Assembly: GCF_008763945.1 (NCBI RefSeq)
Contig: NZ_VTQH01000003.1
Location: 372,001-436,000 of the forward strand
DNA length: 64,000 nt
From: Microbacterium testaceum StLB037
GTDB taxonomy: Bacteria; Actinomycetota; Actinomycetes; Actinomycetales; Microbacteriaceae
Direction: 5' to 3'
Under the pieces are notes generated by a model that was given only the letters and a program-made list of their open reading frames with translations, did no database searches and was not told where the DNA came from. A program made the position numbers and the translations under genes. The number at the start of each line of letters is the position of its first letter. Within the stretch, counting starts at the first letter, position 1. Below, one piece after another: positions 16,871-26,733 of this stretch.

Positions 16871-19501
16871 GTGTCTGACCCCCGCGAGCGCAGCGACGCC
16901 GACGCCTCGACGACCCGGTCACGGACGTGCCGTCCGAGACGCGCGGGCCAGTCCGGTCGAGGCGTGCGTCGGGCGCTCGGCCCGCTCGCGGCGGGTCTGG
17001 TGGCGGGCGTCTCCGTCTTCGCGCTGGTCTCGGGAGGCGTCGTCTCGGGCGGCCAGTCCGCCACCGCCGCGACCTCCTCCGCCGTGACGATCACGGCGAA
17101 GCAGCAGGACCCTCAGCTCGACACGGCCCCCCTGCCCGACCTCTCCGTCTCCGTCTCGCAGACCCGGGGCCTGGTCGCTCAGGGCATCCGTCTCGACTGG
17201 ACCGGCGGCAAGAAATCGACGGCGCCGTCGGCGGGGGGCAACGGCGGCGAGAACTTCCTCCAGGTGTTCATGTGCTGGGGCGACGATCCGCAGAACGCCC
17301 AGCGTCCCGATCGCACGACGTGTCAGTACGGAGGGGCGGGGAGCGTCGGGGCGACCCGCGACGCGTACCGCAACTATTCCTCGATGGACGAGGTGCCCGC
17401 GGCCGATGTGGAATTCACCGCCCCCGGCTCGATCATCTACCCGCCCTACACGTCGATCCCGTTCATCGCTCGCGACGGGACCCGGGTCGACTCGATCACG
17501 CGCGACCCGAAGACCGGCGGCAAGACGATCAACTCCGCCGTCGATGTCAACGGCAACCAGTTCTTCACCTCGTACACCACCAACGAGATTCCGTGGGTCG
17601 GTTCGGGAGACGACGGGAAGGGCTCCGTCACCTTCGAGGTGCAGACGGCCGTCCAGTCGAACGGACTCGGATGCGGAAACCCGGTGACGACGTCCGGCGT
17701 CACCGTCGGAGCGTCGTGCTGGCTCGTCGTCCTCCCGCGCGGGACCTCGGACAACGGGTCGACGAACATCACCCAGTCGGGCCTCTTCGCCGACTCGTGG
17801 CAGCACGCACTCTCGGTGAAGCTCGACTTCGCACCCGTCGGCGCCGGCTGCCCGATCGGACAGGCCGAGCGGCAGGTCGCGGGCAGCGAGCTCGCGGCGC
17901 TCGCGGTCGCTTCGTGGCAGCCCGCGGTCTGCAACCGGAAGAACGGTTCGGTCTACTCGCTCATCACGAGCGCCGAGTCGGACGCCCTGCTCTCTGCCGC
18001 CAAGAACGCGCAGGCGCCCCTCGCCCTGACGAGCTACGCACTCACGACCGAGGGCAAGGACCCGCTGACGTACGCCCCCGTGGCCTTGAGCGGCGTGGCC
18101 ATCTCGCTGGCGATCGACAGGCTTCCGAACCCCAACGACAAGACCGTCCCCCAGGAGTGGAAGGACAAGGCGCGCACGCCGTTCCGCGGCGTGAACCTCA
18201 CCCCGCGTCTGCTGGCGAAGCTCCTCAGCTACTCCTACCGTTCGTCGATTCCCACCGGGGCCGACCAGGGATATCTGACGGGGACGAACGAGTACAACAT
18301 CACTCGCGATGAGGACTTCCTCGCGGTCAACGATCCCGAGTGGAGGGCCCAGGACCTCCAGGGCGCCGCGATCGCCGACGTCATCGTTCCGCAGGGGCGG
18401 TCGGATGCCGCTCGCGCGGTGTGGAAGTACATCTCCTCCGACCAGGATGCGATGGACTTCCTCGCCAGCAAGCCGGACCCGTGGGGCATGGTCGTCAACC
18501 CGTGGTACTCCACGAACGCCGACATCAATCCCAGCAAGGTGGCGTTCTCGCTCGATCGGGACGACTTCCCGAAGGCCGACCCCGTCGAGGTGGTGCCGAA
18601 GAATCAGGCCCCCATCAACCTCGTGACCTGGCGCCCCTACGCCAACGACCTCTCCGCGATCGCGTATCTGACGCTCCGCGGAGACGGCCAGGGACCGGGG
18701 CAATGGGATCCGAACACCGTCCCGCCGAAGTACGGCAAGAACCCGCGCATGCTGCCCGGAAGCCAGCGCCTCCTCGGGCTCACCAGTGCGGCCGCCGCCG
18801 CGCGGTTCCAGGTGGTCACGGCATCCCTGCGTAATCCCTCCGGCGGATTCGCCGCTCCCACGAGCGCCTCGATGCGAGCGGCGGCCGATGTGATGACGCC
18901 GGCGGGCGCGGGGGATCGAGTCGTCGCCTTCGACCCGAAGTCGTCGGTGGCCGCGGGTTCCCGTGACGCCTACCCGCTCACGATGCCCGTCTATGCGGCC
19001 ACCAATCCGACGGCCACCGATCCCTCGCTGCGCGCGGCGTACGCGGACCTCGTCCGCTTCGCCGTGGGCACCCAGGCGCAGACCCCCGGGACGGCGGCCG
19101 GAGAGCTTCCCGACGGTTACGTCGCGTTGCCCGCGGCCTGGATTGAGCAGGCGCGGGATGCCGCGGACGTGATGCAGAACGGCCCTCGGCCCTCGTCGAC
19201 CGGGGAGTCGTCGTCGACGTCCGGCGCGTACATCCCCTCGCAGCAGACGGCGGTGACCACGGGAGCGGCGTCGTCGAGCGCTGCGAGCGCCGCCGCGGCG
19301 GGCGGGGCCGCGCCCTCGTCGACGGACTCCGCGACGACGGCGGCATCCGGTGCGTCCAGCGGGGCGCTCGCCGGGGCGAAGACCCCGGACGACCCCGACG
19401 GCGGCGCGCTCGGTGCCGCTCTGCCCCTGAGCGTGCTCGCCGGACTGGCGAGCGCGGCCGGGGTGCCCCTGATCACCCGTCTGAGAAGACGGGTCACCTG
19501 A
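16871..19501 (+). CDS. Very large PstS-like substrate-binding surface protein with membrane anchor
   Basis: 876 residues, about 2.5 times a normal binding protein. A basic cytosolic N-terminus of ~35 residues leads to a signal/anchor helix (about 36-60). The long extracellular part has a cysteine-containing segment (LQVFMCWGDDPQNAQRPDR). Its later half resembles phosphate-type periplasmic binding proteins (LTPRLLAKLLSYSYRS, then WRPYANDLSAIAYLT). A Ser/Thr/Ala/Gly linker and a C-terminal helix (about 847-866) ending RLRRRVT complete it. GTG was chosen because AAGGA lies eight bases upstream. Assigned by general fold likeness and position; the ligand is unknown. Confidence 0.75.
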   Translation: MSDPRERSDADASTTRSRTCRPRRAGQSGRGVRRALGPLAAGLVAGVSVFALVSGGVVSGGQSATAATSSAVTITAKQQDPQLDTAPLPDLSVSVSQTRGLVAQGIRLDWTGGKKSTAPSAGGNGGENFLQVFMCWGDDPQNAQRPDRTTCQYGGAGSVGATRDAYRNYSSMDEVPAADVEFTAPGSIIYPPYTSIPFIARDGTRVDSITRDPKTGGKTINSAVDVNGNQFFTSYTTNEIPWVGSGDDGKGSVTFEVQTAVQSNGLGCGNPVTTSGVTVGASCWLVVLPRGTSDNGSTNITQSGLFADSWQHALSVKLDFAPVGAGCPIGQAERQVAGSELAALAVASWQPAVCNRKNGSVYSLITSAESDALLSAAKNAQAPLALTSYALTTEGKDPLTYAPVALSGVAISLAIDRLPNPNDKTVPQEWKDKARTPFRGVNLTPRLLAKLLSYSYRSSIPTGADQGYLTGTNEYNITRDEDFLAVNDPEWRAQDLQGAAIADVIVPQGRSDAARAVWKYISSDQDAMDFLASKPDPWGMVVNPWYSTNADINPSKVAFSLDRDDFPKADPVEVVPKNQAPINLVTWRPYANDLSAIAYLTLRGDGQGPGQWDPNTVPPKYGKNPRMLPGSQRLLGLTSAAAAARFQVVTASLRNPSGGFAAPTSASMRAAADVMTPAGAGDRVVAFDPKSSVAAGSRDAYPLTMPVYAATNPTATDPSLRAAYADLVRFAVGTQAQTPGTAAGELPDGYVALPAAWIEQARDAADVMQNGPRPSSTGESSSTSGAYIPSQQTAVTTGAASSSAASAAAAGGAAPSSTDSATTAASGASSGALAGAKTPDDPDGGALGAALPLSVLAGLASAAGVPLITRLRRRVT

Positions 19502-19564
19502 GGCCCGCGCCTGCCGGCTTCTTCGCAGTAACCCATCCTCTGCACCCGAAAAGAACAGGAAGAA

Positions 19565-20731
19565 ATGAAGCTCAAGCGAATCGTCGCGTTCGGCGCGGCC
19601 GTTGGCGTCGCCCTTGCCGGCGCTGGCATGGCGTCGGCGGCCAACGCCGACCCGATCTCCGACGGTTACTCGATCGTCGGCTCCGACACCCTGCAGGACG
19701 CCGTCAGCGCCCTCGCCAACGGGACCAACATCACCGGCCCCTCGGTGAAGGTGTCAGGCAACGGCAAGTCGCTGGCGTCGTGGGATGCCTTCACGCTGGG
19801 CGTCGCCGGAGGCGTCGGCAGCATCCAGACGAAGGCCTTCGGCCCCGTCTTCGACCGTCCGAACGGCTCCGGCGCGGGCCGCAACGCCCTCATCGCGTCG
19901 GTCGGCGGCGCGAGCGGCACCGCGTTCACCTTCAACAACGTCAACGTCAAGGACCAGGTCGACTTCGCCCGCAGCTCCTCGGTGGGCGGCACCACCGGAA
20001 CCCTGCTGACCTACGTGCCCTTCGGTCAGGATGCCATCGGCTACGCGTTCAAGGTCGGTGCTGCGACCGGCAGCGCCAACGCGACCGCGGCGACCGACGC
20101 GATCAACGACCTCTCGAAGGACCAGCTGAGCAGTATCTACTCGGCGACCTCGAGCTCGTCCGCGAGCGCGGTCCTCGCCGGCACCGGCTACACCCTGAAG
20201 CCGCTGGGTCTGCAGTCCAGCTCCGGCACGTGGACCACCTTCCTCGGCAAGATCGGCCTCAGCACCACCACGCTGGGTTCCGCCGTCGACACGCGCAGCA
20301 ACTCGATCCCCGAGAACGACGGTCGTGTGCTGACGCCCGCCAGCAACGAGATCCAGATCATCCCGCTCTCGGTCGCCAACTACATCGGTCAGTCGAACGG
20401 CGCCTCGCGCATCAACACGTTCTCGGGTGTCTCGGTGGGCGCAATCGCCGGTGTGGCCGCCTTCACGGGCACTGCGCCCAACCTCACCCCCAGCACCAGC
20501 TACTACAACAGCGCCGACTGGGGCCGCACGGTCTACATCGTGGTCCCCACGGCCAAGATCACGCCCGACAACGCGGCGTTCGACTCGGGCGTCGCCGCCC
20601 TGGTCAACACCTCGTCCACCACGAGCCTCACCTACTGGGGTGGCTCGGGCTCGCCGACGACGACGAAGGCCGTCAAGGCCAAGTTCGGCTTCTCGGCTCC
20701 CACCGGCACCGTCCTCACCCGCAACAACTGA
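19565..20731 (+). CDS. Secreted PstS-like binding protein without membrane anchor
   Basis: 388 residues with a clear signal peptide (MKLKRIVAFG..., cleavage near ANADP at about 28). The mature part starts YSIVGSDTLQDAV, a binding-protein-like opening, and contains Gly/Ser-rich loops and VDFARSSSVGG. There is no C-terminal helix, lipobox or sortase signal, unlike its two upstream relatives. ATG follows an AGGAAG ribosome site, 63 bases after the large gene. Its start resembles that of the next gene's signal peptide (MKxxLAKRG), and both are likely abundant secreted products. Phosphate binding is inferred from context only. Confidence 0.78.
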   Translation: MKLKRIVAFGAAVGVALAGAGMASAANADPISDGYSIVGSDTLQDAVSALANGTNITGPSVKVSGNGKSLASWDAFTLGVAGGVGSIQTKAFGPVFDRPNGSGAGRNALIASVGGASGTAFTFNNVNVKDQVDFARSSSVGGTTGTLLTYVPFGQDAIGYAFKVGAATGSANATAATDAINDLSKDQLSSIYSATSSSSASAVLAGTGYTLKPLGLQSSSGTWTTFLGKIGLSTTTLGSAVDTRSNSIPENDGRVLTPASNEIQIIPLSVANYIGQSNGASRINTFSGVSVGAIAGVAAFTGTAPNLTPSTSYYNSADWGRTVYIVVPTAKITPDNAAFDSGVAALVNTSSTTSLTYWGGSGSPTTTKAVKAKFGFSAPTGTVLTRNN

Positions 20732-20761
20732 TCCTCACCCACGAGAAAGAGAACACTCCTC

Positions 20762-22357
20762 ATGAAGATCACCCTCGCGAAGCGCGGAATCCTCGGCCTC
20801 GGCGCCGTCGTGACCGCCGCTGCGCTCTCGATCGTCCCCGCCGCTGCGGCGTCGGCGGCGGTCGTCCCGACCGTGGGCTCCGCTCACCCGGTCTACCTGA
20901 TCTCGGACCTCGACGGTACGCAGATCCCCGCTGGCAAGGTCCTCGGCTGGAACGACTCGGTCCTGGGCTCGCCCGACCCGAGTGACGAGGACTACAACAG
21001 CTTCTTCACCGTCCCCGCGAACAGCGGGAGCGTCCGTACGTTCATCTCGCCCCGCGGCCAGGAGGCCAACGTGGCGGCCTGGAACGCGTACGGTCCTCTC
21101 GGCCTCACCCCGAGCGGCATCCAGCTGCCCAACCTGATGCCGAGCGCCAACACCAGCACCGGAACGGGCTCTCCCTCGGGCAGCGGCGCCGTCGCCAACA
21201 CGGGCGGCGACTACTCGCTGGGTATCGCCTTCTTCAACGGCAACCAGGTCCTCGAGACGGACTTCATCTATATCTCGGTCACGGCCAACGCCAAGCCCGA
21301 ACTGGCCACGTGGACCTTCGCCACGCCCGCCGCGGCCGCCACCGCCCCCTCCATCACCACGGCATCGTTCAACGCCGCAACGGTGGGTACGGCGTTCTCG
21401 CAGACGCTCACCGCCGACGGCACCGCACCCCTCACCTGGTCGGTCAAGTCGGGTGGCGCGCTGCCCGCCGGCCTCGCGCTCGACGCCTCCAGCGGCGTCG
21501 TCTCGGGCACGCCCACGACCGCGGGGGCGTACAGCGTCACGATCGTCGCGACCAACAGCGCGGGTTCGAACGAGAAGGCCTTCTCGGGCACGGTGGCGGC
21601 TCCCGCTCCGACCGCTCCGACCAAGCCCGAGGGTTCGGCCACGAACAAGGTCGACATCGCCGACCCCGCCAAGGGTGCGAAGACGGTCACGGTTCCCGCC
21701 GGTTCCGCCAACGCGAACAAGACGCTCGTCGCCTGGGCATGGTCCGCCCCGACCAACCTCGGCCAGGTCACGACCGACGCCAACGGCAATGCGACCGTCG
21801 ACATCTCGTCGCTGGCCGCCGGTGAGCACACCATCGCGCTCACCGCCCCCGGTGACGCGACGTTCGCGGTCCTCGCGTGGGACACGATCACCAAGGTCTC
21901 GGCCTCGGGTGACACCACCACCGACACGGTCGACGTGACCGCCGCCGTGACCGCGAGCGACCTGTGGTCGCTCAATGCCGAGGCCACGAAGGTCGACTTC
22001 AGCAGCGTCGCGCGCGACAAGACCGCCCAGGCCTCCCTCGGTAAGGTCACCGTGGTCGACGACCGCAACGTCCTGAAGGGCTGGAACCTCGACGCCGCGT
22101 GGAGCTCCTTCAAGAACTCCTCGGGCGACGAGATCCCGGCTACCGCTCTCACGCTGGCTCCCAAGGCCTACGCCGGTACGTCGCTCGTCTCGGGCGTGAC
22201 CCTCGGCACCACGGGCTCGAAGATCGCATCCAGCTCGGCGGTCTCCACGCTCACCTCCGGTGCGCTGTTCGACGCCGATCTCACCTTCAAGGCTCCCAAG
22301 GACGCCCAGACCGGTGACTACACCTCGACGCTGACGCTGACGCTCACCTCCAAGTGA
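20762..22357 (+). CDS. WxL-like surface protein with Ig-type domain
   Basis: 531 residues. Signal peptide about 1-33 (ASAAV). The domain at 34-190 is not recognised. A putative Ig domain of the He_PIG type spans about 194-280 (LTWSVKSGGALPAGLALDAS, then SGTPTTAGAYSVTI). A third beta-rich domain spans about 290-385. The C-terminal 135 residues look like a WxL domain: a WxL motif is present as W441-N442-L443, and the ending YTSTLTLTLTSK matches the final strand pattern, although the second Trp is Leu here. In Firmicutes WxL domains bind peptidoglycan non-covalently. The DUF916-type partner encoded next supports the call. Confidence 0.72.
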   Translation: MKITLAKRGILGLGAVVTAAALSIVPAAAASAAVVPTVGSAHPVYLISDLDGTQIPAGKVLGWNDSVLGSPDPSDEDYNSFFTVPANSGSVRTFISPRGQEANVAAWNAYGPLGLTPSGIQLPNLMPSANTSTGTGSPSGSGAVANTGGDYSLGIAFFNGNQVLETDFIYISVTANAKPELATWTFATPAAAATAPSITTASFNAATVGTAFSQTLTADGTAPLTWSVKSGGALPAGLALDASSGVVSGTPTTAGAYSVTIVATNSAGSNEKAFSGTVAAPAPTAPTKPEGSATNKVDIADPAKGAKTVTVPAGSANANKTLVAWAWSAPTNLGQVTTDANGNATVDISSLAAGEHTIALTAPGDATFAVLAWDTITKVSASGDTTTDTVDVTAAVTASDLWSLNAEATKVDFSSVARDKTAQASLGKVTVVDDRNVLKGWNLDAAWSSFKNSSGDEIPATALTLAPKAYAGTSLVSGVTLGTTGSKIASSSAVSTLTSGALFDADLTFKAPKDAQTGDYTSTLTLTLTSK

Positions 22358-22385
22358 GCTGATCTCGGATAGACCCGCTGCACGC

Positions 22386-22419
22386 CGTGCGGGGAGGCCG
22401 TCACCGGTCTCCCCGCACG
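22386..22419 (+). terminator. Strong hairpin between WxL and WxL-interacting genes
   Basis: CGTGCGGGGAG (22386-22396) pairs perfectly with CTCCCCGCACG (22409-22419); the loop is 12 bases. It starts 28 bases after the WxL stop and lacks a T-tract. It could end most upstream transcripts or protect their 3' end, lowering expression of the genes after it. Confidence 0.6.
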
Positions 22420-22455
22420 GTGCGTCGGCGCCCGCGCCGTGACATGTCTCGGCTC

Positions 22456-22480
22456 GTTCCCCATCAGGCCTCGTTCACCC
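22456..22480 (+). promoter_or_regulatory. Second PhoP-box-like pair before the WxL-interacting gene
   Basis: GTTCCCC (22456-22462) and GTTCACCC (22473-22480) lie in the 164-base gap after the hairpin, about 45-65 bases before the GTG start. The match to the GTTCACC core is good for the second copy and one base off for the first. No convincing -10 was placed. Confidence 0.35.
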
Positions 22481-22521
22481 CCGCGACATGCCTACGTCGC
22501 CCCCATCTGCGGAGATATACC

Positions 22522-23622
22522 GTGCTCTCCACGACCTCGCGGCGCCGCTTCCCGGCTCTGGGCGCCGCTCTTCTCGTCGCTGCGGCGACGATCGCCTTCC
22601 TGGTCCCCTCGGCGCCCGCGACGGCCGCCGAGGGCGACGCCACGTCCGCCGCCACCGTCGGTGTCGCGACACGTCCCGCCGGTGAGGACGGCCGCCCCGA
22701 CGGCCGCTCCCGGTTCACCTTCACCGCCGACCCGGGCCAGAGCATCACCGATCGCGTGCTCGTCGGCAACACGGGCACGGAACGGCAGGACTTCACCGTC
22801 TTCGCAACCGACGCCTTCAACGGCGAAGACGGCAGCTTTTCGCTGCTCGCCTCCGCTGATGCGCCCACCTCGGTCGGCGCCTGGCTGCGTTTCGATGACG
22901 GCAGCGACCGGGTCCGGTTCTCGCTCGCGCCCGACGAAGTGCGTCTTCTCACGTTCACCATCGCGGTGCCCGCAGATGGGACGCCCGGCGATCACGTCGG
23001 CGGTCTCGTGGCATCCGTCGTCGAAGACGGGCAGCAGGTCAACGTCGACCGCCGCGTGGCGACGTCGATCTTCGCGCGCGTGTCGGGGGAACTTCAGCCG
23101 CAGCTCACGATCACCAGCTACGACGCGACCCACGAGGGCGACTGGTGGAATCCCGTGGGCGGGGCGGTGAAGGCGCGGTACACCGTCACGAACACGGGCA
23201 ACGTCGCGTTGGCTGCCAACCTCACGAACGGTGTGAGCACGTGGTTCGGCATTTTCGCCACCGGCCTCCACGGTGGCAGCATCCCCGTTCTGCTCCCCGG
23301 CAACACCTCGACCTACGAGACGACCATCGGCGGTGTCGGGCAGTGGTTCTACCTCGACGCGCGAACGGTGCTGAGCCCGTTCGTCGATTCCCCGGACATG
23401 ACGCAGCAGCTCTCTGTCACGCCGGTCTCGCGCGACGCGGTCACGTTCGCTCCGCCGTGGACGCTTCTGATCCTTCTCGCGCTCGCCGCGATCGTCTTCG
23501 TGCTCTTGCGGTGGCATCGCCGGCGTGACGAAGCGCTCGCGCAGCAGTGGGTCGATTACATGGAGCACGCCACCGCGTCCGACGCGAACAGCGCAGCAGA
23601 CCTGCGCGTGGGCGCCCCGTGA
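22522..23622 (+). CDS. DUF916-type WxL-interacting membrane protein
   Basis: 366 residues. A signal peptide (about 1-33) is followed by an extracellular beta-rich region. Residues about 45-165 match the DUF916 pattern (FTADPGQSITDRVLVGNTG..., then PADGTPGDHVGGLVAS), the peptidoglycan-binding part of WxL-interacting proteins. A DUF3324-like region extends to about 300 and ends before one C-terminal helix (about 313-332) and a basic/acidic cytosolic tail. In Firmicutes such proteins dock WxL proteins to the cell surface, and here the gene directly follows a WxL-like gene. GTG is preceded by GGAG at seven bases. Its stop overlaps the next start (GTGA). Confidence 0.78.
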   Translation: MLSTTSRRRFPALGAALLVAAATIAFLVPSAPATAAEGDATSAATVGVATRPAGEDGRPDGRSRFTFTADPGQSITDRVLVGNTGTERQDFTVFATDAFNGEDGSFSLLASADAPTSVGAWLRFDDGSDRVRFSLAPDEVRLLTFTIAVPADGTPGDHVGGLVASVVEDGQQVNVDRRVATSIFARVSGELQPQLTITSYDATHEGDWWNPVGGAVKARYTVTNTGNVALAANLTNGVSTWFGIFATGLHGGSIPVLLPGNTSTYETTIGGVGQWFYLDARTVLSPFVDSPDMTQQLSVTPVSRDAVTFAPPWTLLILLALAAIVFVLLRWHRRRDEALAQQWVDYMEHATASDANSAADLRVGAP

Positions 23623-24431
23623 CGCCCCGTCGACGCGCGTCGCGGCGACTCGTCGTCTCTCTGGCGCTCGCGGCCGTCGCGGCAGTCGGTCTCGCCGTTC
23701 CCGCTTTGGCGTCCGACGCCGATTCGGGTACCCCGCTGACCGTCAGCATCACCGACGGATCGACGCCCTCGCCTTCGCCCTCCTCCTCATCGACGACCGG
23801 TTCCGGCCCCGCCACGGGCACGTCGTCCGGCGGATCGTCGACGGGTGGCTCGTCGACGGGCGGCTCGCGCGGCGCGGGGGGCTCCACCGGCGTGGGCGGG
23901 TCGACGGGCGCGGGAACTTCCTCGGATCCGGGGACGACGCCGGCCGGACAGACCACCCCGGCGAACGAGGTGAGCGTCGGCGGCGGGCTCTTCGTCGGTG
24001 GGCTGAACGGCAACGGGATGCCGGCCGTCAATCCCGCGGACGGCACGGTGGACATGTGGTTCACGGTGCGCAACTCGTCGACGAAGCCGGTCGATGCCAC
24101 GGCCGATTTCTGGATGGAGGGCACGGTCTTCTCCAACCGTCTCGATGCCCGCGACGGCGTTCCCATCACCGCTCTTCAGCCGGGAGAGACGCGGGTCGTC
24201 GCGGCGACCCTGAGCGGGGCGGGACAGTGGACGCTCGTGTCGGCCCACGTCACCTTCACTCCGCCCGAGACCGTGGACGCAGCAGCCGCGACCTCGGTCA
24301 CGCGCGATGCGCTCGTGCTGGTGTTCCCGTGGTTGATCGTGCTCGTTGCGGTCGCGATCGCCCTGGCCCTCGCGATCGTGCGGGTCGTCCGCGCGGCTCT
24401 TCCGCCGGTCCCCGCGGCGGCCGTGTCATGA
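23619..24431 (+). CDS. Small membrane-anchored surface protein of the WxL cluster
   Basis: 270 residues, not recognised as a named family. It has a signal peptide (about 1-29, ALASDAD) and a 75-residue Ser/Thr/Gly spacer. A beta-rich domain follows (about 115-215) containing VDMWFTVRNSSTKPVDATAD and GAGQWTLVSAHVTF. One helix (about 231-253) and a short tail finish the protein. The layout parallels the preceding DUF916 protein: external beta domain with a mid-domain motif on tissue-like 'VxNxSxxPVDA' strands, then a helix. It may be a shortened co-anchor. GTGA overlap upstream and ATGA overlap downstream show tight coupling with both neighbours. Confidence 0.7.
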   Translation: MTPRRRASRRLVVSLALAAVAAVGLAVPALASDADSGTPLTVSITDGSTPSPSPSSSSTTGSGPATGTSSGGSSTGGSSTGGSRGAGGSTGVGGSTGAGTSSDPGTTPAGQTTPANEVSVGGGLFVGGLNGNGMPAVNPADGTVDMWFTVRNSSTKPVDATADFWMEGTVFSNRLDARDGVPITALQPGETRVVAATLSGAGQWTLVSAHVTFTPPETVDAAAATSVTRDALVLVFPWLIVLVAVAIALALAIVRVVRAALPPVPAAAVS

Positions 24432-25390
24432 CCCTCTTCGAGGAACGACGCACGACGGACGGGGGCGGCTCTCCCGTGTTTCAGCCGGCACCCCCGCGTC
24501 CGCCGCGCCGTCCACCGCGTCGGCGACCGGAGTACGCGCCGTTGTCTCCGGTTCAGGTCTTCGTCCGTGGGACGCTGGCTTCGATCGCGGTTCTCGTCCT
24601 GGTCTTCCTGATCAACCTCCTCGTGGTCAGCCATGTGAGCCACTTCGCCTCGCAGCAGCAGTTGCGGGACACGTATCGCGCTCAGCTGGCGGAGGGCACC
24701 GCTCCCGTCAGCGAGGGCGACTTCGAGGATCACCTGCTCGTCGACGGCGCGCCCGTGGCGCTGCTGTCGATCCCGCAGCTCGGCGTCGACGAAGTCGTGT
24801 CCGAAGGCACGACATCCGGCATCCTGAAACAGGGGCCCGGTCATCGTCGCGACACGGTGCTGCCCGGGCAGGCGGGCGTCAGCGTGATCATGGGGCGCAC
24901 CGCCGCGTTCGGCGGCCCTTTCGCGCGCCTGCAGACCCTGCAGCCGGGCGAGACGTTCACGGTCCGTACGGGTCAGGGCGAGCAGACGTTCGAAGTCCTC
25001 GGCGTCCGATACGCCGGGGATCCGACCCCGCCCGCCCCCGTGAGGGGCGAGAGCCGGCTCATCCTCATGGCCGCCCGTGGTGCGCCCTACCTGCCGACGG
25101 GCGTCGCGTACGTGGATGCCAGGAGTACCGGCGATGCGCAGCCCACGGGCGCTCGTCAGACCACGTCGATGGCTCTCGTGCCGCAGGCGAAGCCGATGGC
25201 GACGGACATGACGACGGTGTGGGCGCTGGTCTTCGCGCTGCAGTTCCTCGTCGTGGCCGAATTGCTCGCCGTGTGGGCGTATCGGCGTGTGGGCTGGCAG
25301 AAGACGTGGGTCGTTTTCACCCCCGTCCTTCTGCTGGCGAGCGTCTTCGTCTCGGACCAGCTCATCCGTCTTCTTCCCAACCTCCTCTGA
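24428..25390 (+). CDS. Sortase-fold membrane protein lacking the catalytic His and Cys (pseudosortase)
   Basis: 320 residues: Pro/Arg-rich cytosolic N-terminus, one helix (about 47-69), an extracellular domain, then two C-terminal helices (about 263-283 and 294-313). The extracellular domain follows the sortase pattern of [10 protein letters not shown], a VLPGQAG turn, [16 protein letters not shown] and a late strand LILMAARG. In active sortases the first of these last two carries GHRT-YG-PF and the second L-L-TC. Here the histidine position is R157 ([11 protein letters not shown]) and the cysteine position is A216 (LILMAA). It should not be able to catalyse transpeptidation and may instead serve as a docking or scaffold protein. 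ATG overlaps the previous stop. Confidence 0.75.
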   Translation: MTLFEERRTTDGGGSPVFQPAPPRPPRRPPRRRPEYAPLSPVQVFVRGTLASIAVLVLVFLINLLVVSHVSHFASQQQLRDTYRAQLAEGTAPVSEGDFEDHLLVDGAPVALLSIPQLGVDEVVSEGTTSGILKQGPGHRRDTVLPGQAGVSVIMGRTAAFGGPFARLQTLQPGETFTVRTGQGEQTFEVLGVRYAGDPTPPAPVRGESRLILMAARGAPYLPTGVAYVDARSTGDAQPTGARQTTSMALVPQAKPMATDMTTVWALVFALQFLVVAELLAVWAYRRVGWQKTWVVFTPVLLLASVFVSDQLIRLLPNLL

Positions 25391-25403
25391 CCGGAGTACC
25401 CGA

Positions 25404-26723
<1,320 letters not shown>

Positions 26724-26733
26724 GACGTGGCGC

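Noticed and set aside
24428-25390. Functional sortase that would anchor the TQXA protein
   Set aside because: The His and Cys positions are Arg and Ala; neither residue is found nearby in the sequence to replace them.
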